The notes beneath the pieces were generated by a model. That model was not told the origin of the DNA and ran no database searches. It saw only the letters and a list, made by a program, of their open reading frames with translations. A stretch of 64,000 nt of DNA, taken from positions 62,001 to 126,000 of the forward strand of contig JANWVO010000002.1 in assembly GCA_025056865.1 (NCBI GenBank). The letters are read 5' to 3'. How positions within the stretch are numbered: position 1 is the first letter of the stretch; each line of letters opens with the position of its first letter. Positions 51,794-59,882 of this stretch are shown one piece after another. Made by a program: the position numbers and the translations under genes. Source of the stretch: Bryobacteraceae bacterium. Lineage in GTDB: Bacteria > Acidobacteriota > Terriglobia > Bryobacterales > Bryobacteraceae.

Positions 51794-52885
51794 ATGCGCA
51801 TCGAAGATCTCGATACCCCCGCTGTCCTCATCGACGTCGACGTGATGGAGCGCAACCTCGCGCGCGCCGCATCCTACGCCCGCCAGCACGGGCTGCGGCT
51901 GCGGCCGCACATCAAGACGCACAAGATTCCCGCGCTCGCGCGGCGCCAGCTCGAGCTCGGCGCCTGCGGCATCACCTGCGCCAAGACCACCGAGGCGCTG
52001 GCAATGATGTCCTGCGATCCGCCCGAGGTTCTCATCGCCTACCCGGTGGTCGGCGCGGCCAAGATCGCGCGCCTCGTCGAGCTCGCCCGCCGCACGGAGG
52101 TCACCGTCTCACTCGACAGCGTGGATGTGGCGGCGCCCATCGCGGCCGCCGCCCGCGCCGCGGGCGTCGAAATCGGCGTGCTCGCCGAAATGGACGCCGG
52201 ACTCCGCCGCGTGGGCGTACCGCCGGGCGAACCCCTGCTCGACCTCGTGCTCGGACTGCGGAAGCTGGACGGCCTGCGCTGGCGCGGCATCGCCTTCTAC
52301 CCCGGCCACATCAGGTCGCTCGACGAGGCCGGCCAGGCGCAGCTCGGCTCCCTGCGCGAAGCGCTCTGGTCCACCGTCGGCCTGCTGGCCAGCCGCGGGC
52401 TGAAGCCGGAAATCGTCAGCGGCGGCTCCACCCCGCTGCTGTGGGAGTCCCACACCCTGCCCGAGCTGAACGAGATCCGCCCCGGCACCTACATCTTCAA
52501 CGACCGCAACACGGTGCTGTCCGGCGCATGCCGGCGCGAAGACTGCGCCGCCACGATCCTCGTCACCGTGGTCAGCACGGCCCCGGACCGCATCATCGTC
52601 GACGGCGGCTCGAAAACCTTCTCCTCGGACCGCCTCGCCTCCTCTTCCGAGGCCACCTTCGGCGAGGTCCTCGGCCATCCGCAGCTCCGCTTCCACAAGA
52701 TGAACGAGGAGCACGGCTTCATCGCCCTCGACGGCGCTCCCGCGCCCTTCCGCCCCGGTGACCGCCTGCGCATCGTGCCCAACCACATCTGCGTGGCGAT
52801 GAACCTGCACGAGCGCGCCTGGGGCGTCCGCAACGGCGAAGTCGTCGCCGAATGGCGCGTCGAGGCCCGCGGCAGGCTTCAGTAG
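51794..52885 (+). CDS. D-threonine aldolase / D-serine dehydratase-like PLP enzyme
   Basis: 363-residue PLP-dependent enzyme of the alanine-racemase-type fold III. The N-terminal signature is DLDTPAVLIDVDVMERN; RPHIKTHK contains the PLP-binding Lys (K41 likely). The C-terminal metal/PLP phosphate part is ISGGSTP and VPNHICVAMNL, where His and Cys are the divalent-metal ligands of D-threonine aldolase and D-serine dehydratase. Substrate could be D-threonine, D-serine or a 3-hydroxy-D-amino acid. Divalent metal dependence expected. Confidence 0.9.
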   Translation: MRIEDLDTPAVLIDVDVMERNLARAASYARQHGLRLRPHIKTHKIPALARRQLELGACGITCAKTTEALAMMSCDPPEVLIAYPVVGAAKIARLVELARRTEVTVSLDSVDVAAPIAAAARAAGVEIGVLAEMDAGLRRVGVPPGEPLLDLVLGLRKLDGLRWRGIAFYPGHIRSLDEAGQAQLGSLREALWSTVGLLASRGLKPEIVSGGSTPLLWESHTLPELNEIRPGTYIFNDRNTVLSGACRREDCAATILVTVVSTAPDRIIVDGGSKTFSSDRLASSSEATFGEVLGHPQLRFHKMNEEHGFIALDGAPAPFRPGDRLRIVPNHICVAMNLHERAWGVRNGEVVAEWRVEARGRLQ

Positions 52886-52895
52886 CCGCCCCGGT

Positions 52896-54035
52896 TCAGG
52901 CGTCCACGCTCCGCTGCTCTTCCTCGGCCTTCTCCGGCTCCGGAGCCAGATGCGCGAACTCGCGCCGCCGGTGCACCGCGAAATACATCGCCAGCAGCGT
53001 CACCGCCGCCAGCCCGGCCAGGATCATCAGGTACAGCAGCCGCAGCACGCCGCGCGTCGGCGCGAACGCCTCGCGCGTGTTCTGCGCCACCAGCACCGTC
53101 CAGTTCAGGTTCGGAAATGACGCCTGCAGGCCCGGGCTCGCGTAGCCGATGATCGTCTGCTCGCCGCCCGGCAGCGGCGCTATCACATAGCCGGGCCAGC
53201 GCGACGGCCCCGCCGCCATCGACTCCTGCGCCGCCACGAACTCGGCCGACTTCACGTTCATCGCCAGGTTCACGTTCGGCCCGTGGATCACCGTCCCGTC
53301 GCCCTTCACCAGCAGCATCCGCGACGTCGGCCCGAGATCCAGCCGGTGCAGCAGCGGGAAGATGCTGGACACTTCGATCAGCGCATCCAGCGCCCCGATA
53401 AACGTGTTCGTCTCTTCGTCCATCACCGGAACGCCCAGCCCCACGTAGTAAGACTTGGTCACGTCGTCATACAGGATGTCCGTGATGTGGACCGCGCCGC
53501 GGCCCTGCGCGTAGATCGCCTGCCAGAAATCCTCGTCCGCCTGGAAATAGTCCAGCGTCTTGTGCGTGGCGGCCACCACCGCGCCCTGCCTGTCGGTGAG
53601 CGTCAGCCGCAGGAAGCGCCGGTCGCGGTCCCGCCACCGCACCAGCAGCCGCGAGGCGGCGCTGCCGAGGATCGGCCGGGCATGCAGGTCGCCCTTGGCC
53701 GTGTTCCACTCGCGTTCCACCTGGCTGATGCGGTCGCTGATGGCCTGCTCGGAAAGCCCCGCGTAGCGCGCGTTGGCCTGCTTCACTGCATCCACCAGAA
53801 GGGGATCCGCCGCCAGCGTGCCCACCGCGAGGACCCTCTCGTGGAAAAACATCGCCACTTCGCTCGCCGTGAATTCGGCAATCGTGCGGAAGTACTGGCC
53901 CCAATGGCGGTCCAGCGACTGCCCGGCCCGGCTCACCACGATGAGGCCGATGGCGCAGATCGGGATCACCGTCAGCATCATTCCGGTCAGCAGGCGCCGC
54001 AGGGGGATTCTCAGCTCATACCGGTCGCCAGGCAT
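52896..54035 (-). CDS. Membrane dCache-domain sensor without an output domain
   Basis: 379-residue protein with TM1 at about 12-34 (LTGMMLTVIPICAIGLIVV), a 300-residue extracytoplasmic double-Cache domain (FLRLTLTDRQGAVVAATHKT, SYYVGLGVPVMDEETNTFIGALDALI and WTVLVAQNTREAFAP), TM2 at about 333-353 and a 26-residue Lys/Glu-rich tail. No HAMP, kinase, methyl-accepting or cyclase domain follows. It may pass a signal to another protein through the tail or act as a decoy. Divergent from the coiled-coil gene at 54353. Confidence 0.86.
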   Translation of the reverse strand: MPGDRYELRIPLRRLLTGMMLTVIPICAIGLIVVSRAGQSLDRHWGQYFRTIAEFTASEVAMFFHERVLAVGTLAADPLLVDAVKQANARYAGLSEQAISDRISQVEREWNTAKGDLHARPILGSAASRLLVRWRDRDRRFLRLTLTDRQGAVVAATHKTLDYFQADEDFWQAIYAQGRGAVHITDILYDDVTKSYYVGLGVPVMDEETNTFIGALDALIEVSSIFPLLHRLDLGPTSRMLLVKGDGTVIHGPNVNLAMNVKSAEFVAAQESMAAGPSRWPGYVIAPLPGGEQTIIGYASPGLQASFPNLNWTVLVAQNTREAFAPTRGVLRLLYLMILAGLAAVTLLAMYFAVHRRREFAHLAPEPEKAEEEQRSVDA

Positions 54036-54352
54036 GGCGTGCCTCCCATGGAAGGTCTCCTGCGGCCGTCTGCCCGAGCCGGGGCCCTGCCCCGGGCCGG
54101 CCCCCGGACGGCCGCCGGTTGCCCGGGCCGGAGGCCGGCCGGCGGCCAGGAATCTCGCGCCCTCAGTCTAGGACAAATCTACCCGGTTGACTAGGGGGTG
54201 GTAAATGTTTCCGGCCCTTCCCGCTTTGGTACGGCCCTTCCGGTAATTCTTACCGGGGTGCGAACCTCCAGTACCGACAAGCCACACATTTCAAATGACT
54301 TCCCGTCTGGCACCCGAATTGCCACAGTCCTCAGCGAAAGGTATTCAGGCGA
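54036..54352. promoter_or_regulatory. Divergent regulatory region between the dCache and coiled-coil genes
   Basis: 317 bp. The left half (54066-54150) is extremely GC-rich with many overlapping self-complementary blocks. The right half is less GC-rich and holds two direct repeats CGGCCCTTCC (54212-54221 and 54232-54241, 20 bp apart) followed by an inverted repeat CCGGTAA-TTC-TTACCGG (54240-54256), about 95 bp upstream of the coiled-coil start. TTGACT at 54187 has no good -10 partner. Confidence 0.4.
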
Positions 54353-55255
54353 ATGACCACTGACAACAACAAACCGGAAGTCGCCCCCGCCCTCGAGCCC
54401 CCCGCCGGGCGCACCCCCTGGCTGGGCCTGATCCTCGGAGCGGGCCTCCTGGCGGCTCTTGGCGGACTGTTTTATCTGCACAACCACCTCGTCAGCGTGC
54501 AGATGGAGACCTCGGCGCTCAAGCAGGAAGTCGCCGCGCTGCGGCAGACCCTGAGCGCCGCCGACGTCAATGCGGTGCAGACCATCGCCGCGCTGCGGAC
54601 CGAATTGGAGAACATCCGCAAGGAGGCCGAGTCCTCCAGCGAAGAAGCCCGGCGCGCCGCCCGCCGCCATGCCGAGGCGGTGGCTGCCAAGGTGAGCAAG
54701 ACGCTCTCCGAGCAGCAGCAGGCCGAAAAGCAGCAGATTGCGCAGCAGATCGATGAGATCAAGTCCCGCACTGAGCAGGCCACCGCGCGCCTCACCGATA
54801 TCACCTCCGAGGTCAGCGGCGTGAAGTCCGAAGTCGCCACTACCCGGAGCGAGATCGACAAGACCATCGCCGAGCTCCGCCGCGTCACCGGAGACCTCGG
54901 CGTGCTCAGCGGCCTGATCGCCACCAACAGCAGGGAGCTGGCCGCGCTGAAGGCGCTCGGCGACCGTGACTACTACGAGTTCAGCCTTGACAGGAAGGCT
55001 GGCCCGCAGAAGGTCGGCGATGTCGTCGTGCAGCTCAAGAAGACGGATCTGAAGAAGAACCGCTTCACCGTCGAGATCGTCGCCGACGACAAGCGCGTGG
55101 AGAAGAAGGACCGTACGGTGAACGAGCCGGTGCAGTTCTACGTGCCGAGCAAGGCGCGGATTCCCTACGAGCTGGTCGTCAACGAAGTCAAGAAGGACGC
55201 GGTCGTCGGCTATCTGGCCGCGCCCAAGGTGAGAACCGCCGCGCAGCGGCTCTGA
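54353..55255 (+). CDS. Single-pass membrane protein with long coiled coil
   Basis: 300-residue protein with no recognised family. An acidic/proline N-terminus, one TM helix (about 23-43, WLGLILGAGLLAALGGLFYL), then a strongly heptad-like coiled coil (about 45-200; rich in E, K, Q, A: SEQQQAEKQQIAQQIDEIK) and a C-terminal beta-rich domain (DRDYYEFSLDRKAGPQKVGD, KNRFTVEIVADDKRVEKKDRTVNEP). The C-terminal segment would lie outside the membrane if the N-terminus is cytoplasmic. Candidate envelope scaffold or signalling protein. Confidence 0.8.
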   Translation: MTTDNNKPEVAPALEPPAGRTPWLGLILGAGLLAALGGLFYLHNHLVSVQMETSALKQEVAALRQTLSAADVNAVQTIAALRTELENIRKEAESSSEEARRAARRHAEAVAAKVSKTLSEQQQAEKQQIAQQIDEIKSRTEQATARLTDITSEVSGVKSEVATTRSEIDKTIAELRRVTGDLGVLSGLIATNSRELAALKALGDRDYYEFSLDRKAGPQKVGDVVVQLKKTDLKKNRFTVEIVADDKRVEKKDRTVNEPVQFYVPSKARIPYELVVNEVKKDAVVGYLAAPKVRTAAQRL

Positions 55256-55294
55256 CCGGCGCTGAGGCGCTGGACTGGAAAGGAGGGCACTGCA

Positions 55295-55516
55295 ATGACC
55301 CGGACACTGACACGCATGGCCGCCATCCTCGCGATGCTGGTTGCCACGGTGGCGGCGTCCGCCCAGGCTCTGCCTTCGGGCATCCGCCCCGGGCGCCCGC
55401 CGGATCCGCTGGGCGGCCGTGCCGAAGCCGCCTGCATGCAGGCTACTCCCGCTCCTGGCGGGGCCTTCCAGGCCGCATTCGCGGCGCACACCCCGGCGGA
55501 GGACGGGCGGAAGTGA
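55295..55516 (+). CDS. Small secreted protein of unknown function
   Basis: 73 residues. AGGAGGG (55281-55287) 7 bp before the ATG strongly supports translation. Signal peptide MTRTLTRMAAILAMLVATVAASAQA leaves a mature part of about 49 residues that is Pro/Ala-rich with one Cys (EAACMQATPAPGG). Located 39 bp behind the coiled-coil gene, probably co-transcribed. No known family. Confidence 0.6.
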   Translation: MTRTLTRMAAILAMLVATVAASAQALPSGIRPGRPPDPLGGRAEAACMQATPAPGGAFQAAFAAHTPAEDGRK

Positions 55517-56021
55517 TCCTATCGGGGTTTTGCCAGGCGCTGTCACTCTGTCTGGCAGGGGCTTCCGTGGGCTGGCCGAAGTCGACGCCAGCCCGCGGAG
55601 GCTTGTGGTTGTCCTCTCCCGCGGCTGCCTCCCGGGGCATCCTCCCGGGACGGCCGCATCGGTCGCATCCAGCCAGCGGCAATGGCGCGCTCCTTCATGT
55701 GCGCCGTGCCAGCAGAAGTTTTTCAGTTCGTCCGGTGCGAATCCGAGGCCGCATCGGGCGTCGGGTGCCGGGTACCTCCTCCATCCGGCTCCAAACCGCA
55801 CCCGGACTCTCCCCGTTTGGCTCGCCCCGCACAGCGGCTCCCGGAGACCTGACCGACCTCCGGGCAGCCTGGGGACGCAGCCGACGGGGAGGGGCCGGAG
55901 CGAGCGCGCTTTCGGGATTCTCCTTCCCGTGGTCTTCCACCCGGCGGGCGCTCGCGCCCGCTTCAGCCTCCAATCTGCGTGTTTCTTCTTCCCTCTTGCA
56001 GCGATAGTGAAAGCTGGCAGT
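55517..56021. other. 505-bp stretch without a gene between the small secreted protein and a plus-strand terminator
   Basis: Frames in it give Arg/Ser/Pro-rich sequences without a ribosome site or family motif. It is followed by a plus-strand intrinsic terminator at 56022-56054, so some plus-strand transcript covers it: a long 3' UTR of the coiled-coil/small-protein unit, or a separate RNA. Confidence 0.4.
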
Positions 56022-56054
56022 GGCGGGCCGTTCCTGCGGCCCGCCCGTTTTTTT
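56022..56054 (+). terminator. Strong plus-strand intrinsic terminator
   Basis: 9-bp perfect GC stem (GGCGGGCCG at 56022-56030 with CGGCCCGCC at 56037-56045), 6-base loop TTCCTG, two bases and then seven Ts (56048-56054). It overlaps the last codon region of the convergent amidase gene (stop at 56053). Confidence 0.88.
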
Positions 56055-56952
56055 ATTCCCGGGCCAGCCAGCGGGAAGTGATGCCCGAGTAGCTGTCGAT
56101 GCGGCGGTCGCGCAGGAAGGGCCAGTTCCGGCGTACGTCTTCGATGCGCCGGCGGTCGCACTCCACCACCAGGATCTGCTCCTCGGCCCGCCCCGCTTCG
56201 GCCAGCACCACGCCGAACGGATCGGACACGAAGCTGCCGCCCCAGAACTCCAGCCCGCCCGGCGGGCCACCCTCGTGCCCCACGCGGTTCACGGCAGCCA
56301 CATACACGCCGTTTGCGATCGCGTGCCCCCGCTGGATCGTGCGCCAGGCGTCAGCCTGCGCCGCGCCGTGCTCCTCTTTCTCGGAAGGGTGCCAGCCGAT
56401 CGCCGTCGGATAGAACAGGACCTCCGCCCCCTCGAGCGCTGTCAGCCGCGCCGCCTCCGGATACCACTGGTCCCAGCACACCAGCACGCCGATCCGCGCG
56501 AAAGGCGTGTCAAACGCCCGGTAGCCCAGATCCCCAGGCGTGAAGTAGTACTTCTCGAAATACAGCGGATCCTCGGGGATGTGCATCTTGCGGTAGACGC
56601 CCGCCAGCGCGCCGTCCGGATTCAGCACCGCCGCCGTGTTGTGGTACAGGCCCGGCGCCCGGCGCTCGAACAGGCTGGCCACGATGGAAACGCCCAGCCG
56701 CTGCGCCAGCCGCCCCAGCCGCTCCGTCGTCGGGCCCGGCACCGGCTCGGCCAGGTCGAACAGCGCGGCGCGCTCCTCGCGGCAGAAATACTCGCTGCGG
56801 AACAGCTCCTGGAGGCAGATGATCTGCGCGCCGGACAGCGCGGCTTCCTCGATGCGCGCCTCGGCCTTCGCGGTGTTCTCCTCCGCATCCGCCGAACAAC
56901 GCATCTGCACGAGTCCGATCGTGAACGTGTCTGCCGTGCGCGCAGTGGTCAT
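56053..56952 (-). CDS. aguB: N-carbamoylputrescine amidase (nitrilase-type C-N hydrolase)
   Basis: 299-residue nitrilase-superfamily amidase with the complete Glu-Lys-Cys triad: ICLQELFRSEYFC (Glu), YRKMHIP (Lys) and VLVCWDQWYPEAARL (Cys). The context PTAIGWHPSEKEEHG, LEFWGGSFVSDPFG and YSGITSRWLARE is typical of AguB, which hydrolyses N-carbamoylputrescine to putrescine, CO2 and ammonia. Start at 56952 is used because the alternative ATG at 56991 would overlap the divergent M14 start. aguA is not adjacent, so the pathway assignment rests on sequence only. Confidence 0.92.
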   Translation of the reverse strand: MTTARTADTFTIGLVQMRCSADAEENTAKAEARIEEAALSGAQIICLQELFRSEYFCREERAALFDLAEPVPGPTTERLGRLAQRLGVSIVASLFERRAPGLYHNTAAVLNPDGALAGVYRKMHIPEDPLYFEKYYFTPGDLGYRAFDTPFARIGVLVCWDQWYPEAARLTALEGAEVLFYPTAIGWHPSEKEEHGAAQADAWRTIQRGHAIANGVYVAAVNRVGHEGGPPGGLEFWGGSFVSDPFGVVLAEAGRAEEQILVVECDRRRIEDVRRNWPFLRDRRIDSYSGITSRWLARE

Positions 56953-56968
56953 ACTACGATTGTTCCAT

Positions 56969-59476
56969 ATGGTGTCTGGATTCCGGCTCACCCGCAGGCT
57001 GCTGCTGACCCTCGGCCCGCTGGCGCTGCTGGCCGCTCCGCCCGCCCCGCGCGAGCACTTCGGCTTCGACCCCGGCGACGATTACCGCCTCGCAGGCTAC
57101 GAACAGATCGTTTCCTACTTCCAGAAGCTTGCCTCGTCGTCCGACCGCATCCGCCTCGTCGAATTCGGCCGCAGCAGCGAAGGCCGCCCCATGTATGCCG
57201 CCTTCATCAGCGATGCCGCCAACCTCCGCCAGCTCGACCGCTGGCGCGACATCAACCGCCGCCTCGCCCTCGGACAGGCATCGCCGGAAGAAGCGCGCAG
57301 GCTCGCCGCCGAGGGCAGGGCCATCGTCTGGATCGACTCCGGACTCCACGCCACCGAGGTCGCCCCCGTCCAGCACGCCCCGCATCTGGCCTGGCGCATG
57401 ATCACCGGCGAAAGCGAAGAGATCCGCCGCATCCGCTCCGAAGTCGTACTCATCCAGGTGCCGGTCATCAACCCGGACGGCCTCGAGATGGTCGCCTCAT
57501 GGTATGCGCGCAATGTCGGCACCCCGTATGAGATCGCGCCGCTGCCGTGGCTGTACCAGAAATACGCCGGCCACGACAATAACCGCGACTACTTCATGTA
57601 CAACCTCGCCGAAACCCGCCACGTCGGCAGGATGCTTTTCCAGGAATGGTTCCCGCACATCGTCTACAACCAGCACCAGGTGGCGCCTTTTCCCGCCCGC
57701 ATTTTCATCCCGCCTTACGCCGAGCCCCTCAACCCCAACATCCCCGCGGCGGTCATGGAGGGCATCCACCGCATCGGCAGCGTCATGAAAGAGCGCTTCC
57801 TGCGCGAGGACAAGCCCGGCGCCGTTTCCTACCTCAGCTTCGACGGCTGGTGGAATGGCGGGCTTCGTTCGGCGCCGGCGTTCCATAATATGCACGGGAT
57901 TTTGACCGAAACGGCGCTGTATTATTACGCGACGCCGAAGGAATACAGGCCCTCGGAAGTCCCGGAACGCTTTTCCAACGGCCTGCCCGCGCGCGAGCCG
58001 ACGATCTTCTATCCGAAGCCCTGGCTCGGCGGCCGCTGGGCGCTCCGCGACGCCGTCGAATACATGCTCACCGCCGATTTCGCCATCCTGTCCGAGGCCG
58101 CCTCGAACCGCTCCCACTACCTGCTGAAGGCGTGGGAAATGGCCCGCGCCAACATCGAAGCCGGCCGCCGCGGCAATCCCTTCGCCTGGATCGTCCCGCC
58201 GGATCAGCACGACCCATGGAGCGCCGCCCAGATGCTCGAGCGGCTCCTGGTGGCGGGCATCGATGTCCACCGCGCCACGGCCCCCTTCGCCGCCGGCGGC
58301 AGAGAGTATCCGGCGGGAACACACATCCTTTACGCCGCACAGCCGTTCCGCGGCTACCTCGTGGATCTGATGGAGCCGCAGAAGTACCCCGAAATGCGCA
58401 CCGGAGCCGCCGGCGCCGTGCGCCGTCCGTACGATCTGGCTGGCTGGACGCTGCCCTTCCAGATGGGCGTGCGCACCGTGCGTGTCGATGCGCCATTTGA
58501 AGCCCAGACCGGGCGGCTGGACAGGATCGACATCCCCGCGCCGGAGCTGGACCTGCGCCGCAACTCGGCCTTCCTCGCCATTGCCTCCGCGTTGCGGGAG
58601 GGCCGGCGCGTGTACCTGTCGCGGGAAGGGCAGCTCTCGCTCGAAAAGCCTGCCGCCGGATGGGAGCTGAAACTGCCGCGCGTGGGCCTCTACGTGCCCT
58701 TCACCGCCAACATGGACGCAGGCTGGACCGCCTGGCTCTTCGATCAGTTCCAGACCCCCTGGCAGGAGCTCCGCAACAGCGACGTTCGCGGCGGCGCCCT
58801 GCGGGACCGCTTCGACGTCATCGTCCTCGCCCAGCAGTCCATGCAGTCCATCCTCCACGGCACCCCCGGCGTCGTCCCATTGCGCGGCGGCGAGACGGCC
58901 CGGCAGCGGCCTGAGTTTACCGGCGGCATCGGGCTCGAGGGCGCCCGCCACCTCGAGGAATTCGTGCGCCGCGGCGGCACGCTCATCGCCTTCGACCAGG
59001 CCACGGAGCTGCCCCTCGCGCTCTTCCCCATCGACGTCCGCGGCGGCCTCCGCGCCACCTCCGGCGGACAGCAGGAAGGCGGGCCGCAGGAGCAGCAGCC
59101 GGAACAACCCGGCGGCTGGTTCTGCCCCGGCTCGGTGCTCCGCATGACGGCTGATCCCAGCCATCCTCTGGCCTTCGGCATGCCCGCCGAACACTATGCC
59201 ACTTCCACCGGCGGACAGTTCTTCGAAATCCGCGAGTCGCCGGCGGAAAACAAGCCGCGGGCGTTCGTGTGGTATGCGAAGTCGAACCTGCTGGCCAGCG
59301 GCTGGGTTTCCGGAGAACGCGTCGTCGCCGGAAAGCCCGCGGCCGTGGAGGCGCCTCTCGGCGCGGGCCGCGTCGTCCTGTTCGGCTTCCGGCCGCAGTT
59401 CCGGGGCCAGACCTTCGGCACGTTCCGGCTGGTCCTGAACGCCGTCTGGCAGAGCGCGGCCTCGCCGCTGCCGTAA
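56969..59476 (+). CDS. Secreted M14-family zinc carboxypeptidase with C-terminal accessory domain
   Basis: 835-residue M14 peptidase with signal sequence (RLLLTLGPLALLAAPP). Zinc site: DSGLHATEVAP (H127, E130) and IVYNQHQVAPF (H236); NPDGLEMV and GHDNNRDYFMY are family landmarks. After the roughly 400-residue peptidase part there is a long second region containing a glutamine-amidotransferase-like Rossmann fold (FDVIVLAQQSMQSILHGTPG, LEEFVRRGGTLIAFDQATELPL). This is the larger of two M14 genes in the window. Start codon is only 16 bp from the divergent aguB start. Confidence 0.9.
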   Translation: MVSGFRLTRRLLLTLGPLALLAAPPAPREHFGFDPGDDYRLAGYEQIVSYFQKLASSSDRIRLVEFGRSSEGRPMYAAFISDAANLRQLDRWRDINRRLALGQASPEEARRLAAEGRAIVWIDSGLHATEVAPVQHAPHLAWRMITGESEEIRRIRSEVVLIQVPVINPDGLEMVASWYARNVGTPYEIAPLPWLYQKYAGHDNNRDYFMYNLAETRHVGRMLFQEWFPHIVYNQHQVAPFPARIFIPPYAEPLNPNIPAAVMEGIHRIGSVMKERFLREDKPGAVSYLSFDGWWNGGLRSAPAFHNMHGILTETALYYYATPKEYRPSEVPERFSNGLPAREPTIFYPKPWLGGRWALRDAVEYMLTADFAILSEAASNRSHYLLKAWEMARANIEAGRRGNPFAWIVPPDQHDPWSAAQMLERLLVAGIDVHRATAPFAAGGREYPAGTHILYAAQPFRGYLVDLMEPQKYPEMRTGAAGAVRRPYDLAGWTLPFQMGVRTVRVDAPFEAQTGRLDRIDIPAPELDLRRNSAFLAIASALREGRRVYLSREGQLSLEKPAAGWELKLPRVGLYVPFTANMDAGWTAWLFDQFQTPWQELRNSDVRGGALRDRFDVIVLAQQSMQSILHGTPGVVPLRGGETARQRPEFTGGIGLEGARHLEEFVRRGGTLIAFDQATELPLALFPIDVRGGLRATSGGQQEGGPQEQQPEQPGGWFCPGSVLRMTADPSHPLAFGMPAEHYATSTGGQFFEIRESPAENKPRAFVWYAKSNLLASGWVSGERVVAGKPAAVEAPLGAGRVVLFGFRPQFRGQTFGTFRLVLNAVWQSAASPLP

Positions 59477-59500
59477 GGCCGGCTGGCCGCGCTTCCTGTC

Positions 59501-59803
59501 TCAATCGGCTTTCTGGATCGAGGCGATCTGAAGCCGCCCGTCCTTCAGCTCGCCGCTCACCTTCGCCTTCAGCCCGTACAGCGACTCCGGCACCTTGTCC
59601 GGATTCGCAATCGGCACCACCTTGCCGTCGGTGACCAGCACCGGCTTGGCGCCTCCCTTGATGCAGGCCTTCACGCAGGACACGTCAGCCGGCGAGCCCG
59701 ACTGATGCTTCGCCCCGCACTTGTCTTCGCTGACGTAGCCCGTCCACTCGCCCGCCAGCGCCGCGGCGGCGCTCATCAGAAGTCCCAGTGCCAGTTTCTT
59801 CAT
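59501..59803 (-). CDS. Small secreted cysteine-containing protein
   Basis: 100-residue exported protein with signal peptide MKKLALGLLMSAAAALA; GGAGG lies 5 bp before the ATG. The mature part WTGYVSEDKCGAKHQ contains CVKACIKGGAKPVLVTDGK, giving three cysteines, then VPIANPDKVPESLYGLKAKVSGEL with a beta-barrel-like pattern. It resembles an acidobacterial family of small secreted proteins of unknown function. Convergent with the M14 gene and followed by citrate synthase upstream on the same strand. Confidence 0.82.
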   Translation of the reverse strand: MKKLALGLLMSAAAALAGEWTGYVSEDKCGAKHQSGSPADVSCVKACIKGGAKPVLVTDGKVVPIANPDKVPESLYGLKAKVSGELKDGRLQIASIQKAD

Positions 59804-59882
59804 GACGTCCTCCTTCCTGCCATCGGATGCACAATCTGGCATCAAAAGTACAGAAAAGAGGACGCCAGCGCAAGCCCCGTCC

